Source of the DNA: Melanocharis versteri
Taxonomy: Eukaryota; Chordata; Aves; Passeriformes; Melanocharitidae
Length of the DNA: 64,000 nucleotides
Reading direction: 5' to 3'
NCBI GenBank assembly: GCA_013397845.1
Contig: VZTG01010069.1
Location: 734,602-798,601 of the forward strand
The position numbers and the translations under genes were made by a program. The notes beneath the pieces were generated by a model. That model did not search any database. It saw nothing but the letters and a program-made list of their open reading frames with translations, and was not told the origin of the DNA. The number at the start of each line of letters is the position of its first letter. Positions within the stretch are counted from its first letter, which is position 1. Shown here in pieces: positions 39,561 to 50,631 of this stretch.

Positions 39561-39599
39561 CACCCAGAAACATTTAGTAACAACCCACTAGAAATCATG

Positions 39600-42500
39600 A
39601 ACTTAATCTGATGTGTAGTACCTCTGGCACTAGATCTCCTGGTCCTCCTCTGCCTCTCCTGGCCCTTCTCAGTCTGATCTCTGTCTCTGCTGATAAATGG
39701 AGACCAAATGGAAAGCTGTAAAAATCTGTCCTACAAATCCCTTAACGTTGCATGTAATGTTTATGAAATCGGAGTCACATAAACATTTATGTAAATCAAT
39801 TAGGAGCGAGCAGCCAGGATTCAGGATTGCTTTCAGTATCACTTTCCTGCTGAAAACCCTTCTAGGCAGACCTGGTTAACCCAGTCAATATGTTACAAGC
39901 TGTCTCAGTGCCATCTTTTATATATGTTTGCAAAACTCATTATGGCAGAGGAAAGGAAGGGGTTTGAAAGAAGAAATTCAATGACCAGAAGCATTTCAGC
40001 AACCTAGCTTGCCAAATACAATTGCTACCGTGGCCAGATTCTTGGCATCTGATTGTGGCTCAGTTGTTATGTCTGTCACTCCTGCAGTATTTAATAAAGC
40101 ATTTCTAAAGAACCCTTTTTGAGATAAGACTTTGCAAAGAAACACAGGCTCTATCTCGCTGGCAACTATTTCAGATACAGTGATTTACTAAGTATTTACA
40201 ATGAGTTGCTGCTCCTGGAGTTCAGAGCTCACCACCAGTGCAAAAGTTAAAAAGTGTGTTGAAAACAGGTCCGCTCAGGGCAGATTTAAAATTGCCTCCT
40301 ACAGTAGGTCAAAGATAAGAAAAATAGTAGGACTGTAGGTTTAAAATGTAATTTGATTCTTTGAGGGGCAACACTGAGCTCAAAGGAGTCTCTGTTGCAC
40401 TGGTAAGCAATGCAGAAAGGTATCACAGTGCAGGGTCAGCATGCTCAGAGCTGGGCAGTTTCCCTGCTCCATCATTTGGAGATTACCATTTTCAGTCCAT
40501 AGCTGTGCCACAGAGCAAAGGCATAAGGAATGCATATCCCACCAGTTCTTTTTAATTGCTCCACAGAACTTACGTATAGACAGGATATGACTTTCCATTG
40601 GCAAACTGACATACGTTTCTGTAATTTGTCTGTTTTGTCTGCAAAATTCCACAGGCGAAGTTAAAAGCATCTGCTGCAAATTTGATCCTAGTAGCCCCGC
40701 TTGGATACAGAAAGGTGCTAATAACTTGCCAAAATTTATGGAGCCTAACACTCCAGTCTAACTCTGACAGGCTTTCCAAAGTCTTGAGCTGAGAAAAAGC
40801 TTTCAATTTTTTTTTTTCCATTATAGACTTGACTTCTGTATATTTGTGTCATCTGTAGAAGTTCACTCACGGCACACAAAACAGGTAATTACTTGTAATG
40901 CAAGAGTGCACCCAATTTGTTGGCTGTGTGCACAGATTCCCATTTTGCTTGTGCAATATTAAGCACATCTCACACAGGAACTTCCCGTACTCATAATTGA
41001 CTTTCTCTGTTATTTTTGGAAGATCTGGATAGATAGACAATAAAAGAACGCAGCTTACAATAGAAAGTTTTATCCCAATCCAACAACAACCTTAGTCTTT
41101 ATTTTCTATGAAATCACAGGTCAAAATTTGCACAATAGCAGGTCAGCTGAATTGCTAGAGAAAAATTTGGGATAATCAACTGAATTTGTGCAGGATACTG
41201 GATCTGCTCCATTTCTCAGGAAAAGTGTCCTGAGATCACAGTGGAGACAGTAATTTAGTTATATGACTTGTAGTATAAAATTTTGTCATCTATAGTGCAT
41301 CAGTGTCATATTTAATAAAATTGAAAGCACACTAAATACTTCTGCCTGATTAATAAGTTATTCTTCAGTGTTTGTCATGAATGAAATGAAAGATGTACAG
41401 AAAACTTTACTTTTCCAGTTATTGCTAGTGCTGTTTTTTATCCTCAGAAGGCCTGAAAGGATGCCTGCTGCATTTTAGGGTTGAAAAAGTGAAAATATAA
41501 ATGCTTCTCCTTGAATTCAGTGAAATTTGGGGCATTCAAAATAATTATTTTTTGTTTATTTGTTGATAAAATAAATACTCAGAAGGCCATTCTTTCTTTC
41601 ATTGGCATTTCATAATTATCTCCCAACTTTGATAGATTTTATTCCAGTTTGAAACTGAGATTGAATTTTTTTAATTTAAAAGAAACCACCACCAAAAAAA
41701 AGCACCAGAAAATTGCAGGAAGAAAACAAAACTCTGAGTTTTGTTCCATTTTTGACCGTGACAGTAGGTTTCATGCAGTATTCATGAGAGAAGAATTTGG
41801 ATCTAAAGATGTAATTTGGTTTCTTATTTCTCTTTTCTGTCACTTCCACTGAAGAAACAGACTTACAATACGTCTTTGCTTGCTTAATGCTATTGCTAAT
41901 TGCCCAGATGGGACTCTGAGAGACCATTAAGTGTCTATTGATTGCAATCAGCTTGCCTATGACAGATGAAGTTGACTCTGGTGGGTTTTTTTTCTTTTTT
42001 TTTTCCCCCTCCCCCTGTCTGGTGCTGTAAACTGAGGTCTTTATGCTCCTGCTGACCGTGACTTTCCTGTATTGACTTTCCTGGCTTTTTCCAACTTTCC
42101 ATGTAACTTTTTGCTGTTTGGAGACATGGCAAGTGCTGTCCTGGATGAGGGGTGCACCTGTCCCTGTGACTATTTAACGCCGGAGCATTTGTGCTGTTTG
42201 CTTTCTAGTTTTTGCTGTTGCTGGGTTCCAACAGTTGAGAAATTGGATGAGTTGGAAATACGGTTTTGTGGCAGAGACATTTGCCTGGGGCTCTGCACCT
42301 GTGCACATCCACACCACCAAAACAGGACTCAGGTCTGCTCCATGGTCAGTGTTTAGTAGGTAAAATGACATTTAATGTTTTTTTCAAGAGTCATGATTGT
42401 GGATGAAGGTGTGCCAGTCCAGTTTAGCTGTTAGCTAATGTGAATTTGAAACTAATTACATCCATGTTCTGCCTGAAAAGTGTGTCATGCTATCACTGCC

Positions 42501-43000
42501 CCCGAAGAAGGGTGAAAGGTCTGCTCAGCCTCCCTCTGGATGGAAACCTAAATCTCTGGTAGGGTTTAGTACATTGTCCAAGAGCTAAAGAAATTGCTGC
42601 GCTAAAAATAAAAGCTGTCCACAAATAAAGAGGAGGAAGGAGCTGTGGAAATGTACAGTTTCAAGAGCAGAGGAGGTGGTAGGACTGAGCGGAAAAGAAA
42701 AACAAGAAACACTGTGTAAGAGGAACAGAAACTGGGGGAACAAAAAAGATTATCCCCTGGAAATTAAAACAAAAAGAGTAACAAAACTGTCAGAAATACA
42801 AAAGGAAGTCTCGAGTTATGAAATGAGTAAAAACAAGTGTGGTAATGGAAGTGGGGAAGGGTGGTGCACCCCAGTAGCCCTGTGCCTCCTTTGGGCAGGC
42901 TCTGCCAGCTTCCTGCAGTGGCCTGTGCCTGGGAGAGACTTTGGCCAAGGGCAGGGAAGGTCTGGAGCCCAGCAGGACAGGTGAAAACAAGGCTCCGTGG
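39600..43000. other. Non-coding stretch, no gene recognised
   Basis: Short open frames only (at most 123 codons, minus, 40380-40751). A T-rich then C-rich pyrimidine tract lies at 41985-42020. No repeat family or exon could be named. Some C/T-rich sequence just right of the CR1 (to about 39680) may be degraded CR1. Confidence 0.5.
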
Positions 43001-43052
43001 TCTGCAAGGTGATTATTGTGGCATCTGCAAGGTGATTATTGTGGCATCTGCA
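43001..43052. repeat. 23-bp tandem duplication, 2.3 copies
   Basis: Identical units occupy 43001-43023 and 43024-43046 (TCTGCAAGGTGATTATTGTG plus GCA), and TCTGCA begins a third copy to 43052. No mismatches separate the two full copies, which points to a recent duplication or a length-variable site. The period is not a multiple of three, so coding use is unlikely. Confidence 0.95.
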
Positions 43053-43744
43053 GGAAATGCTGCTCCATAATGGCAGGCCCACGAAATGGCCAAAGCTGGC
43101 AGGTCGTGCTGATCATTCGTGCTCTGACCACTGTCAGATAAACTGACTGGCATCAGGTTTTGTTGCTTCCCCCTGTTCACCACTGTTACTTTGTGTTTGG
43201 TGATCCTGAACATGCCTCATGTAAACCTCATCCTTTCCTTGCTATTTCCTCGAGAGAGACAACTGCTTGCCCTGTAGCCTCTTGTTTTCAATGCAGTTGA
43301 AAAATTGTTCTAACACATTGAGCCATGAGATCAGATTTCATCCCAGCCTGGGGGCCTGCATGGGCTCTTGTGAGATGCCTCATTGATCCAAAGCACTTCC
43401 AGTGACCTGCTGGACTCTGTGTAATGTAAGGTCTGCCCGTGTCGAGGAAATGTTCCATCTGTGCTGTCCTGCAAACGCCTCGTCCCCACCAAGGTCAACA
43501 GCGGCAGCTCAGCCCACAGAGCTGCTGCTTGTGGGTCAAGTTCCATGATGCCATCTCTGGATTTGCACGTGGAGTGGGCACAAATAGACACCTCGGGGTC
43601 TGTGCAGAGAGGATGAAGCACACGTTGGTCTCTAGCAGCCAGAGGACAGGGGGACTGGGGGCAGGCCTGCATTTCTACAGCTGAGTGATTCCAATTTTGC
43701 TCTTAACCCTCCACAGCGCAATGGACTTAGGGCTGAGTTTGGCC

Positions 43745-44260
43745 TCAGATACTTGGTAAAGGATCTGCATTCAAGCACTGGGTTGGAAATATGTAAAAAT
43801 AATTACCAATGTTCAGCAAGAATCTGGCACGGGTGGGTGGGGCCCACTTCATGCACGGGCCCAGCCTGGGCCATGGCCCTGCTGACTCGGGACAGATGAC
43901 CCATTTCCCAGTGCCAGACACAAACAATTCCCTTAGGCTGCTCAGGGACCCCATGCCCAGCGTGGGCTCTGCCTCCTGTGGTCCACTGGCCCCTCTCCTG
44001 CATGGGGCTGCTGGGATACGCAGAATTAGGGGCCCACGGACGCCCTGCGTGCTCCTCCCTGCAGCCCCCCGAGGGAAGGGGCACGAGCACCATCTGCACA
44101 GCACAGGTGTGGGTCCCCAAGCGCCAGCGCAGCCTGGCAGGGCTCTCACAGGGCCGATTGTTCCAGCACAGCTGTGTGGGGACAGCCATCTGCAGCCGCC
44201 GAGCCGCCGCGGCACCCGCAGGCCGCGGCTTCGGCCTTGGCCGTTCAAGAGCTGACACAG
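43745..44260. other. GC-rich patch with small CpG cluster
   Basis: Open frames of 148 codons (plus) and 167 and 151 codons (minus) overlap almost completely, which is typical of stop-poor GC-rich DNA. CpG becomes dense only in the last part, about 44190-44250, with roughly ten CpG in 60 bases (GCCGCCGAGCCGCCGCGGC core). This is too short for a standard CpG island but resembles the edge of one. No protein is recognised. Confidence 0.45.
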
Positions 44261-44269
44261 GCTGATTTA

Positions 44270-46370
44270 TGAGAAATTGCTTTTAGCAGGTGCTAACCTG
44301 TCTCGACCACGCATAATAGGAGAGTTGCTATTGGGAATCAAACCAGAGAGCCGTAAAACCTGAGTGTCATTACAGATTTTACTGGAGAGCACAGCTGTTG
44401 CAATGTCATCATCTCTCTCTGTCGAAGACACACCAATTCCTGCTGAGTTCTGACCAACTAAATGGCAGGAATTAGAGCCATGCGATCACAGAGCAGCAAT
44501 TGCCATGTCAATATTATTCAATTCTGTGCATCTGTGCACACGTTTGTCTGGCTGCCACGTTGCCACATGCTCTTGACACCTACTGCAAATCTCTGTTCCT
44601 CGCTTACCCCTCACTTCCATTTCTCTGCCGGAGTGAAAACCAGAAGTGAGTATTTTTTCCCCTTCAGTCTCACCACATATGTCACTAATAGGACTTTTCA
44701 AAACTTTTGTCAGTCACCTTCTGTAACAGCCTGAGGAATACTGTAGGGACATCTCTAGTAGCTGGATACAGGATATTGTATTTCTTAGTTTGTCCAGTTG
44801 AATAATTGCTTGGAGTAGCTTTATGGACTTGCACGACTCTTACTTGGAAGGAAGTGAAAAGCCAGTTGGGGAATCAAAATATTTCTAGGGTGACTTACAG
44901 AAGAGTCAGGTTAAAATCAGCAGGTCAGGGTTTGATTTGAGATCATAAATTAGGTGCCTGGAGAGAATTTGTTGGGAGGAACAATGTCCAGCATACTGAA
45001 ATAATTTGAAAAAACACTGTTTATTTGATGCACCATTTTTCACCATTAAAGTATTGCTCCTGCTTTTTGCATTTAATGCATTTAAGCTGCAAGATACTGT
45101 TGAAGAAAAGGGTGAGAATTGAAGCTATTCAACTCTCCCCTTGTTGTCTCTCTCATTCTGGAGAACACATTCCCAGAGGTGATAGTCCTTGGTAGCAGTG
45201 TAGGGCTGGATCAGCACGCTCAGTTCTCACCCTGGAAATCATCTCTCTGCATCAGGTAGTGGCAGGGAGCTGAGCAGCAGAGGAGCACATTTGGGCAGCA
45301 GCCTGCACGGCGAGCAGGGAACTCTGCCTGTCAGTCTGGCATCTTTCACTAACACCAAATTTGCTTTAAGGGTAGAAAAAAAAAAAAATGAAGCCAGGAT
45401 GTGGTTGAGAGTGAACATATGTTGGAAGTTCAGCTTAGGTAATACAATAAGCTCTTCAAGAACGGGTTCTCTTTCTTCTCAATGTAAATAAATACTCACG
45501 ATAGCCCCAGACATATTCATTTTCTTGGGATTCTCTCCGTTCCTTATCGGAGGTGGTGTCCCGTGGGTTATTGATGTGGGCTCATTTGAGAGCCTGTCCC
45601 TTGTCCATATGCGCAAGTCATTTAATAAGATGAGAAGCAATGTGTAAAATAACAAGAGTGTTGATGTAAAGTTCTCAAATGGCCAGCACAGGGATTAATA
45701 GTTAATGGCCTATTGACACAGAATATTTACTGATGAGCAGCACAGGGTTCCAGTGACACCAGTACAGGGTTCTTTTGGAGGGCTGCATCCCTTTTTTTAA
45801 AAAAAGAATATTTAATTAGTAAAATGCATTTTATTGGTGTTTGTTACAGATTCTCTTGCAATGGTTGGGGGGAAGTGCTCACTTGGAAAGAAACAATTTG
45901 AGGTAAAGAAAGACCCTCTAGAATCACAGTAGATTTTTTGAACGGCCTGATGAGATTATTACAGCTAACAGCTCTTCTAGAGATGCTTGATAAGGTAATT
46001 AAGAGGAAAATCAAATTTTGTGCTTCAGGGTATAAATTGATCAAAAAATCTTTCCCATGAACAGCTGTCTAGTTAAGTATTCAAAATGCAAATGCATGTA
46101 CATGTGAGTGATTGTGATTTTCCCATCCTTGGGAGCACTGTGGGAGCAGCACTTACACCCCACCTCATGTCACCAGGGACAGGAGCAGCAGCCCTGCTCT
46201 ACCAGGGGCAGTGGTCAGGTGAAGCAGAGCCAGGCTGTGCTGGTTGTCCAGAGGAGAGGGGATCACCTCTGCCCTTGGCTCCGGAACATGTGGTGTGGGG
46301 CTGTTTCTCTCTTGGCACAGCTGGGAAGTTGGACAAAGTCATAATTGGACTCCAGTGAAAGGCAGCCAGC
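44270..46370. other. Non-coding stretch, no gene recognised
   Basis: Ordinary AT-leaning sequence with open frames under 95 codons. A 13-base A run lies at 45376-45388. Nothing else stood out. Confidence 0.5.
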
Positions 46371-46373
46371 ACC

Positions 46374-46562
46374 ATGGCTCCTCTTCTTCTCTTCTCTTCT
46401 CTTCTCTTCTCTTCTCTTCTCTTCTCTTCTCTTCTCTTCTCTTCTCTTCTCTTCTCCTCTCCTCTCTTCTCACTGGCTACTGTGGAAAGCATAATTCTGA
46501 ATCCAAAAGCTCAGGCCTGCTGCAGTTGGAGAGTCCCAATCCAAAGTTGCATGGGACTATAA
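46374..46562 (+). other. 62-codon ORF over a microsatellite (probably not a gene)
   Basis: An ATG at 46374 has an excellent start context (GCACCATGG). The frame runs through the pentanucleotide repeat, giving a hydrophobic LLFSS-type repeat peptide, then about 32 non-repetitive residues. The good context is probably accidental, since the reading is dictated by the microsatellite and the tail matches nothing I know. The minus strand reads as a charged EEKRR-type repeat in a 97-codon frame. Confidence 0.08.
46381..46470 (+). repeat. (CTTCT)n microsatellite
   Basis: Fourteen perfect CTTCT units run from 46386 to 46455, flanked by imperfect units on both sides (CTCTT before; CCTCT-type after, to 46470). 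On minus it is a pure purine AGAAG repeat. Long perfect pentanucleotide tracts are usually length-polymorphic, and homopurine/homopyrimidine mirror tracts can adopt triplex DNA. Confidence 0.97.
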
Positions 46563-49500
46563 AACATCAGGATAAATCAGCGGTGCCTCCATGTGCTCAG
46601 ATTCAGGTAGGGCTAAGCAAGGCTTTGCTCAGGAGAAGAAACCAAAGAACTCTCTGCCTCTGCAGGACAGTGTCAATTGAACATCAGATCTGCTCTTCTA
46701 CTGCCAGTGCCACTGAGCTGAGCTCCCAGCACAGGTGTGTGGAGCCAGGTGCTTCTCCTGGCCCAGCTCGCCAACACACCAGGGTTACCGAGGACAATGC
46801 AGGAGTTAACAGAACTGAGCTGGACTCTCCATTCCCAAAATGGTGATTAAACTCATTATGTCTTTCTGCTAAAGGAAAAAATCTGACAGAAACAAGCTGG
46901 AGCAAAAGGGGAATGTTTTATAATAACTCTTCCAAGGCAAACAATACTTTAGGAAAACTTCCCCTGGACTAGTTTTTCATGGCAGTGTACTTTATACAAT
47001 TCTTCACAGAAAAATGCATCCAGGATAAACAGTCAAGATGGATTATTGACTCCAGAATTACCTGTGTGTCACTGGAGGAGCTTGGTCCATATAAAAGGTT
47101 AATGCAGAAGGCTGATAGTGAATGGGATGGGAAACCTCATTAAAAAGCCAGCTCCTCTTCCCCAAATTACCCCATGGGTGACAGTCAGTACTGCAGCAAT
47201 GTGTGCTTGGTAGTCCCTTCCCAATTTCTTCAGCAGATACGAACTCCTTGTCTTTCATGTGTATTTCCTGACTGATTCCTATGGGTTATCTGTGCATTTT
47301 TTTTTTAAGGAGACCAAAAATAAAAAAGGTAGCAGAAGAAGACAAATTAATTCCCTGTGATTAGAAGAGTGTGCTGACACGCTGACCTAGGTAGGAATGC
47401 CAGTATGGATACATTCCTCACAGATATGTGAGCAAATGGGACCTTCCATACGTAGCTGCACAAGTGCCAACAGATTTTATACATCTCCAAACATATTTAT
47501 GCGTGCACCTAGGTGACAATCTGTGTAAATCTGAGATAAATGCACATTGTTGCTGCCGGGCAGAAAGGCAGGTACCCACCTCTGTCACGCGTGTGCACAG
47601 ACGTGTACCCAGATGCCAGGTGTGATTTTAGACCAGCAGCACATGCACACACAGCTGTTGGTGGGCACTGGGCAAAACTGGTATCACTGAACTGACCTCT
47701 GTGTCCGAGCGAGTGAATTGAAACCCAGAAGCAGCAAGGCTGGGGCTTTTAATGAAGTGAATGAGAAATGAAAAAAGAGAGATTGAAAGTGCCTGGTGCT
47801 GTGATACATAATGGATGAGACTCCAAGTGGGGCTTCAGTGGCTAATAAATTATTAAACACTGACTCATTAGGGAAAGATTTCATTATAGGATAATTTAAT
47901 TAAACAACAGGCAAAAAGAGGAAAGAGCTTTAAGGGACTGCATCCTTCTAGTTTTTCCACTGTGACACTGATGATTTAAAGAGAGAGGAGCCAAGAAATT
48001 ATCCTGAAGATGGGAAAGTTGTTTACTGTGCACGAGAGGACTGATCCTTGGCTTCTTCAACGCTCACATTTTCATTTCCCTGTTGTATGGTAGATGTGGG
48101 CTGTTATTATCCTGCTTTAAATACATTTTGCAGGCACTTTCCCAGGTGTAAAAGCCTGCCCACATGGCAGGGCAGGTGAGAAGCGGCCCCAGCGATGCTG
48201 TCCCGTGGTGACAGACAGATGATCAGCTGTGGCTGCTGCAGAGCACAGGGCTGGAGCTGTGGCCAGGGCCAGGCTCCACTCCAGCACCTCTGGCTGGGCC
48301 AGGGCTGGGATGGCCCTGGTCCATCACTCACTGGCCACGCTGCTTCAGGGGACAGGACAGCAAGAGAGGGTGTCCAACCTCAATTTTCAATCTTTGCAAG
48401 GCCAGAGGCCCTGAGTGGAGGCAGATCTCCATCCTGAGAGGGCTGAGGGCCAGGAGCCTCTGCCTTTGACTGACCTCTGCATTTGCCCAGGGCACCAACC
48501 CTTTTTCTTTCAGATGAAATAAAGTTCTTTAATATCACCATCCAAGTACTTGCAGAAGGCAGTGCACAAGACCAGGACCTCTCACAGTACAACCCACAGG
48601 TGGATGGTGTCACCAGCCCAGAGAGCAAGAGCAGAGGGAAGAGCCAGGCCAGCACTCCCCAGCAGCTTGGGAGTGTTTGCATACAAGGGGCTCTCTTCTT
48701 CATCTCAGCTGAAGAGAGTGAAGATGCCTGTCAGTCCCTGAAGGGAGACTGAAGGGACGCCGAGTCCTCTGGGGAACATTTGGCAGCAGTGAGAGGGCTC
48801 TCCAGGGCAGGGCTGGGGTGTGCAGACACAGCTCCCTCAGGTTCCCACATTGTCTGGCCTGGGTTGGGCGAGAGCTCCCCAAATCACCCCACAGAGACTG
48901 AGTGCTCGACACCATCCCATGGCTGAAGAGGAGATGTGTTTTCATTTTACATTTTCATTGACAGGACAGAAATTTGTACAAAGAGCGATTTTTTCCTTCC
49001 TTCTCCTGGGTGGTTTTTTTCCTCAGATGAGTTTATTCTCCATCAGGGTAAGGGCAGCTGGGAGGAAGGAGACAGGGTGGTCAGGTCAGAGGGAGGCACA
49101 GGACAGCAATGGCAGTGAGCTGAGAACCCAGAGGGATTTCCTTCTGCCTCTCTCCTGGTGAGGGTTGGTGAGCCTCACCGAATTCCCCCCTCCTTTTTGG
49201 CTTAAACAATATGCAAAACAAACAGATGGACTGACTTCTTGGGTCATTTGGCTGCTTCGCTCAGGGCTGTGAGTGGGACGAGTGCCCAGCTGCTGTTTCT
49301 GCACAAGGAGGTTTTCAAGATGGAACAGACAAGGTCAGGTGCATCCAAACTGATAAATAAAACAAGAAGAGCTTGCAGGATGACAAGCATAGCAGAAGCA
49401 GAAAATCTTCATTTCCAAGCAGTTACATTCAGTATCTGTTTTACTTCAGAAAGATGCATGCAGCTGTCTAACATTTGCTCAAGCCCTCAATTTTGGGCCC

Positions 49501-50230
49501 CATTTCAACTCCTTCAGGCTTTCCTACCCCCAGAGTGTATCTGCAAAGTAGGTGAAATTAAGACTGCATTTTTCCAAAAACTGCGAGGTTTCTGCAAATT
49601 CAATAACGCCTCCTTTTATTTTTGCACAATGCAAAGGTGAAGAACACGTTAAAATTACCTTTGATTGAAAGAACCTGTTCATCTCCTCACAGGGAAAGCA
49701 AGAGGAGGGAGGCAACAAGGAATGCAGAGGTGTTGAAGGCACATGGGCATGTTTTAGTAAGAGCACAGGCAGCAGTTTGGAGAAAATGGTGATTCCTCTC
49801 TGCCTCACAGCATTGTGACCCCTCTTGGAGAGAAAGGCTGGTTCTGGGCTCCCCCATTCAAGACAGAAATAAATGGAAGGGAGGCCAGTGAAGGGGCAGG
49901 AAGATGGTCAGCAGGTTGAAGGAAGCAGCTGGGTGGAAGCTACGAAAAGCTAACGGGGATCTTAATTGCTTCTTACAGCCAGGCTCTTCATAGGGATTGT
50001 ACCAGGTAATTGTATCCCTCCAAGGATATTTCTGGTTATCAAACTGTAATAAAATGCTTGGCTAGACATCATTCTCAAGTGTATAGTAAGTAGGAAAAGT
50101 ATCTCTGTCTTTTTTCACAAGAAGAGGGTTCTTCATAAATATAAAATTGTACTTAACTGCAGTCATTTGCCAGCAGACTACCCACAGCTCCTCCCTATTT
50201 GTGCTGATCTTTTGTGGTCCTTGTTTACTA
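46475..50230. other. Non-coding stretch, no gene recognised
   Basis: Open frames reach 133 codons (49239-49640, plus) but carry no recognisable motif. G-rich and C-rich pockets near 48.2-48.9 kb give several overlapping frames on both strands. No named repeat was seen. Confidence 0.5.
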
Positions 50231-50279
50231 GTTGCAACAGAAAAATAGGAAATGGCTGGGATTTTGTGCTGGAATGCAA

Positions 50280-50571
50280 CCCCGTGGCAAGTGTGGTCAG
50301 AAATTTGGGAAGTCCCCCAGAAATGCCAACCTTTTAATTACTATTCAGAAAATAGAGAGACAAGAAAGAAAAAAGCCTGTCAGACAAAAGAGGAATATGA
50401 CATTTGCCTCTTGATAATCACCTATAAATGCCTGAGAGAAAGGAAACCAGTCCAAAAAGTGCTTATGTGCACTGTGAGAAGAGATTATTCTGTCTGAGAC
50501 TGACTGACAGCTTTGGTTCAGAGTCTCACTGGCATAAAGCCGTGAATATGCATGAAAGAAAAAGACTTAGA
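50280..50571 (+). pseudogene. Decayed C2H2 zinc-finger array (frameshifted remnant)
   Basis: Three successive segments in three different plus frames look like Kruppel-type fingers. Segment 1 (50289-50378) reads KCGQKFGKSPRNANLLITIQ, then KIERQERKKP. It resembles the usual CGKxF...NLL..HQ.IHTGEKP pattern, but the zinc-binding His are lost. Segment 2 (to 50449) ends HL-like LLIITYKCLRERKP. Segment 3 (50461-50571) reads AYVHCEKR, then, after a disrupted stretch, SFGSESHWHKAVNMHERKR. The ERKKP, ERKP and ERKR strings sit where the TGEKP linker belongs. They are 71 and 116 bases apart instead of the canonical 84, which matches the frame changes. No finger has all four zinc ligands, so it cannot work as coded. 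The parent gene is not identified. Confidence 0.4.
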
Positions 50572-50617
50572 AAAGGTCTTGTTTCTGCAGAGAAGGACGA
50601 AATCGGGCTAGCTCATT

Positions 50618-50631
50618 AAAAAAAAAAAAAA
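50618..50631 (+). repeat. Fourteen-base A run just downstream of the zinc-finger remnant
   Basis: Fourteen A follow the finger-like segment by about 47 bases. It could be a decayed poly-A tail of a retroposed transcript, or a chance homopolymer. The six bases TTGCAA occur just after it (50632 onward) and also just before the remnant (near 50233), which is too short to count as a convincing target-site duplication. Confidence 0.8.

Noticed and set aside
39040..39591. 183-codon plus-strand ORF
   Set aside because: It is mostly the antisense of a CR1 fragment, recognised by several conserved CR1 blocks, and not a host gene.
21059..46093. Five octamer motifs (ATGCAAAT or complement at 3491, 21059, 22826, 25993 and 46086)
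   Set aside because: About two are expected by chance in 64 kb of average composition and more in AT-rich DNA; they are scattered and not clustered.
46199..46492. Minus ORF with a charged EEKRR repeat resembling a coiled coil
   Set aside because: The repeat is merely the reverse complement of the (CTTCT)n microsatellite.
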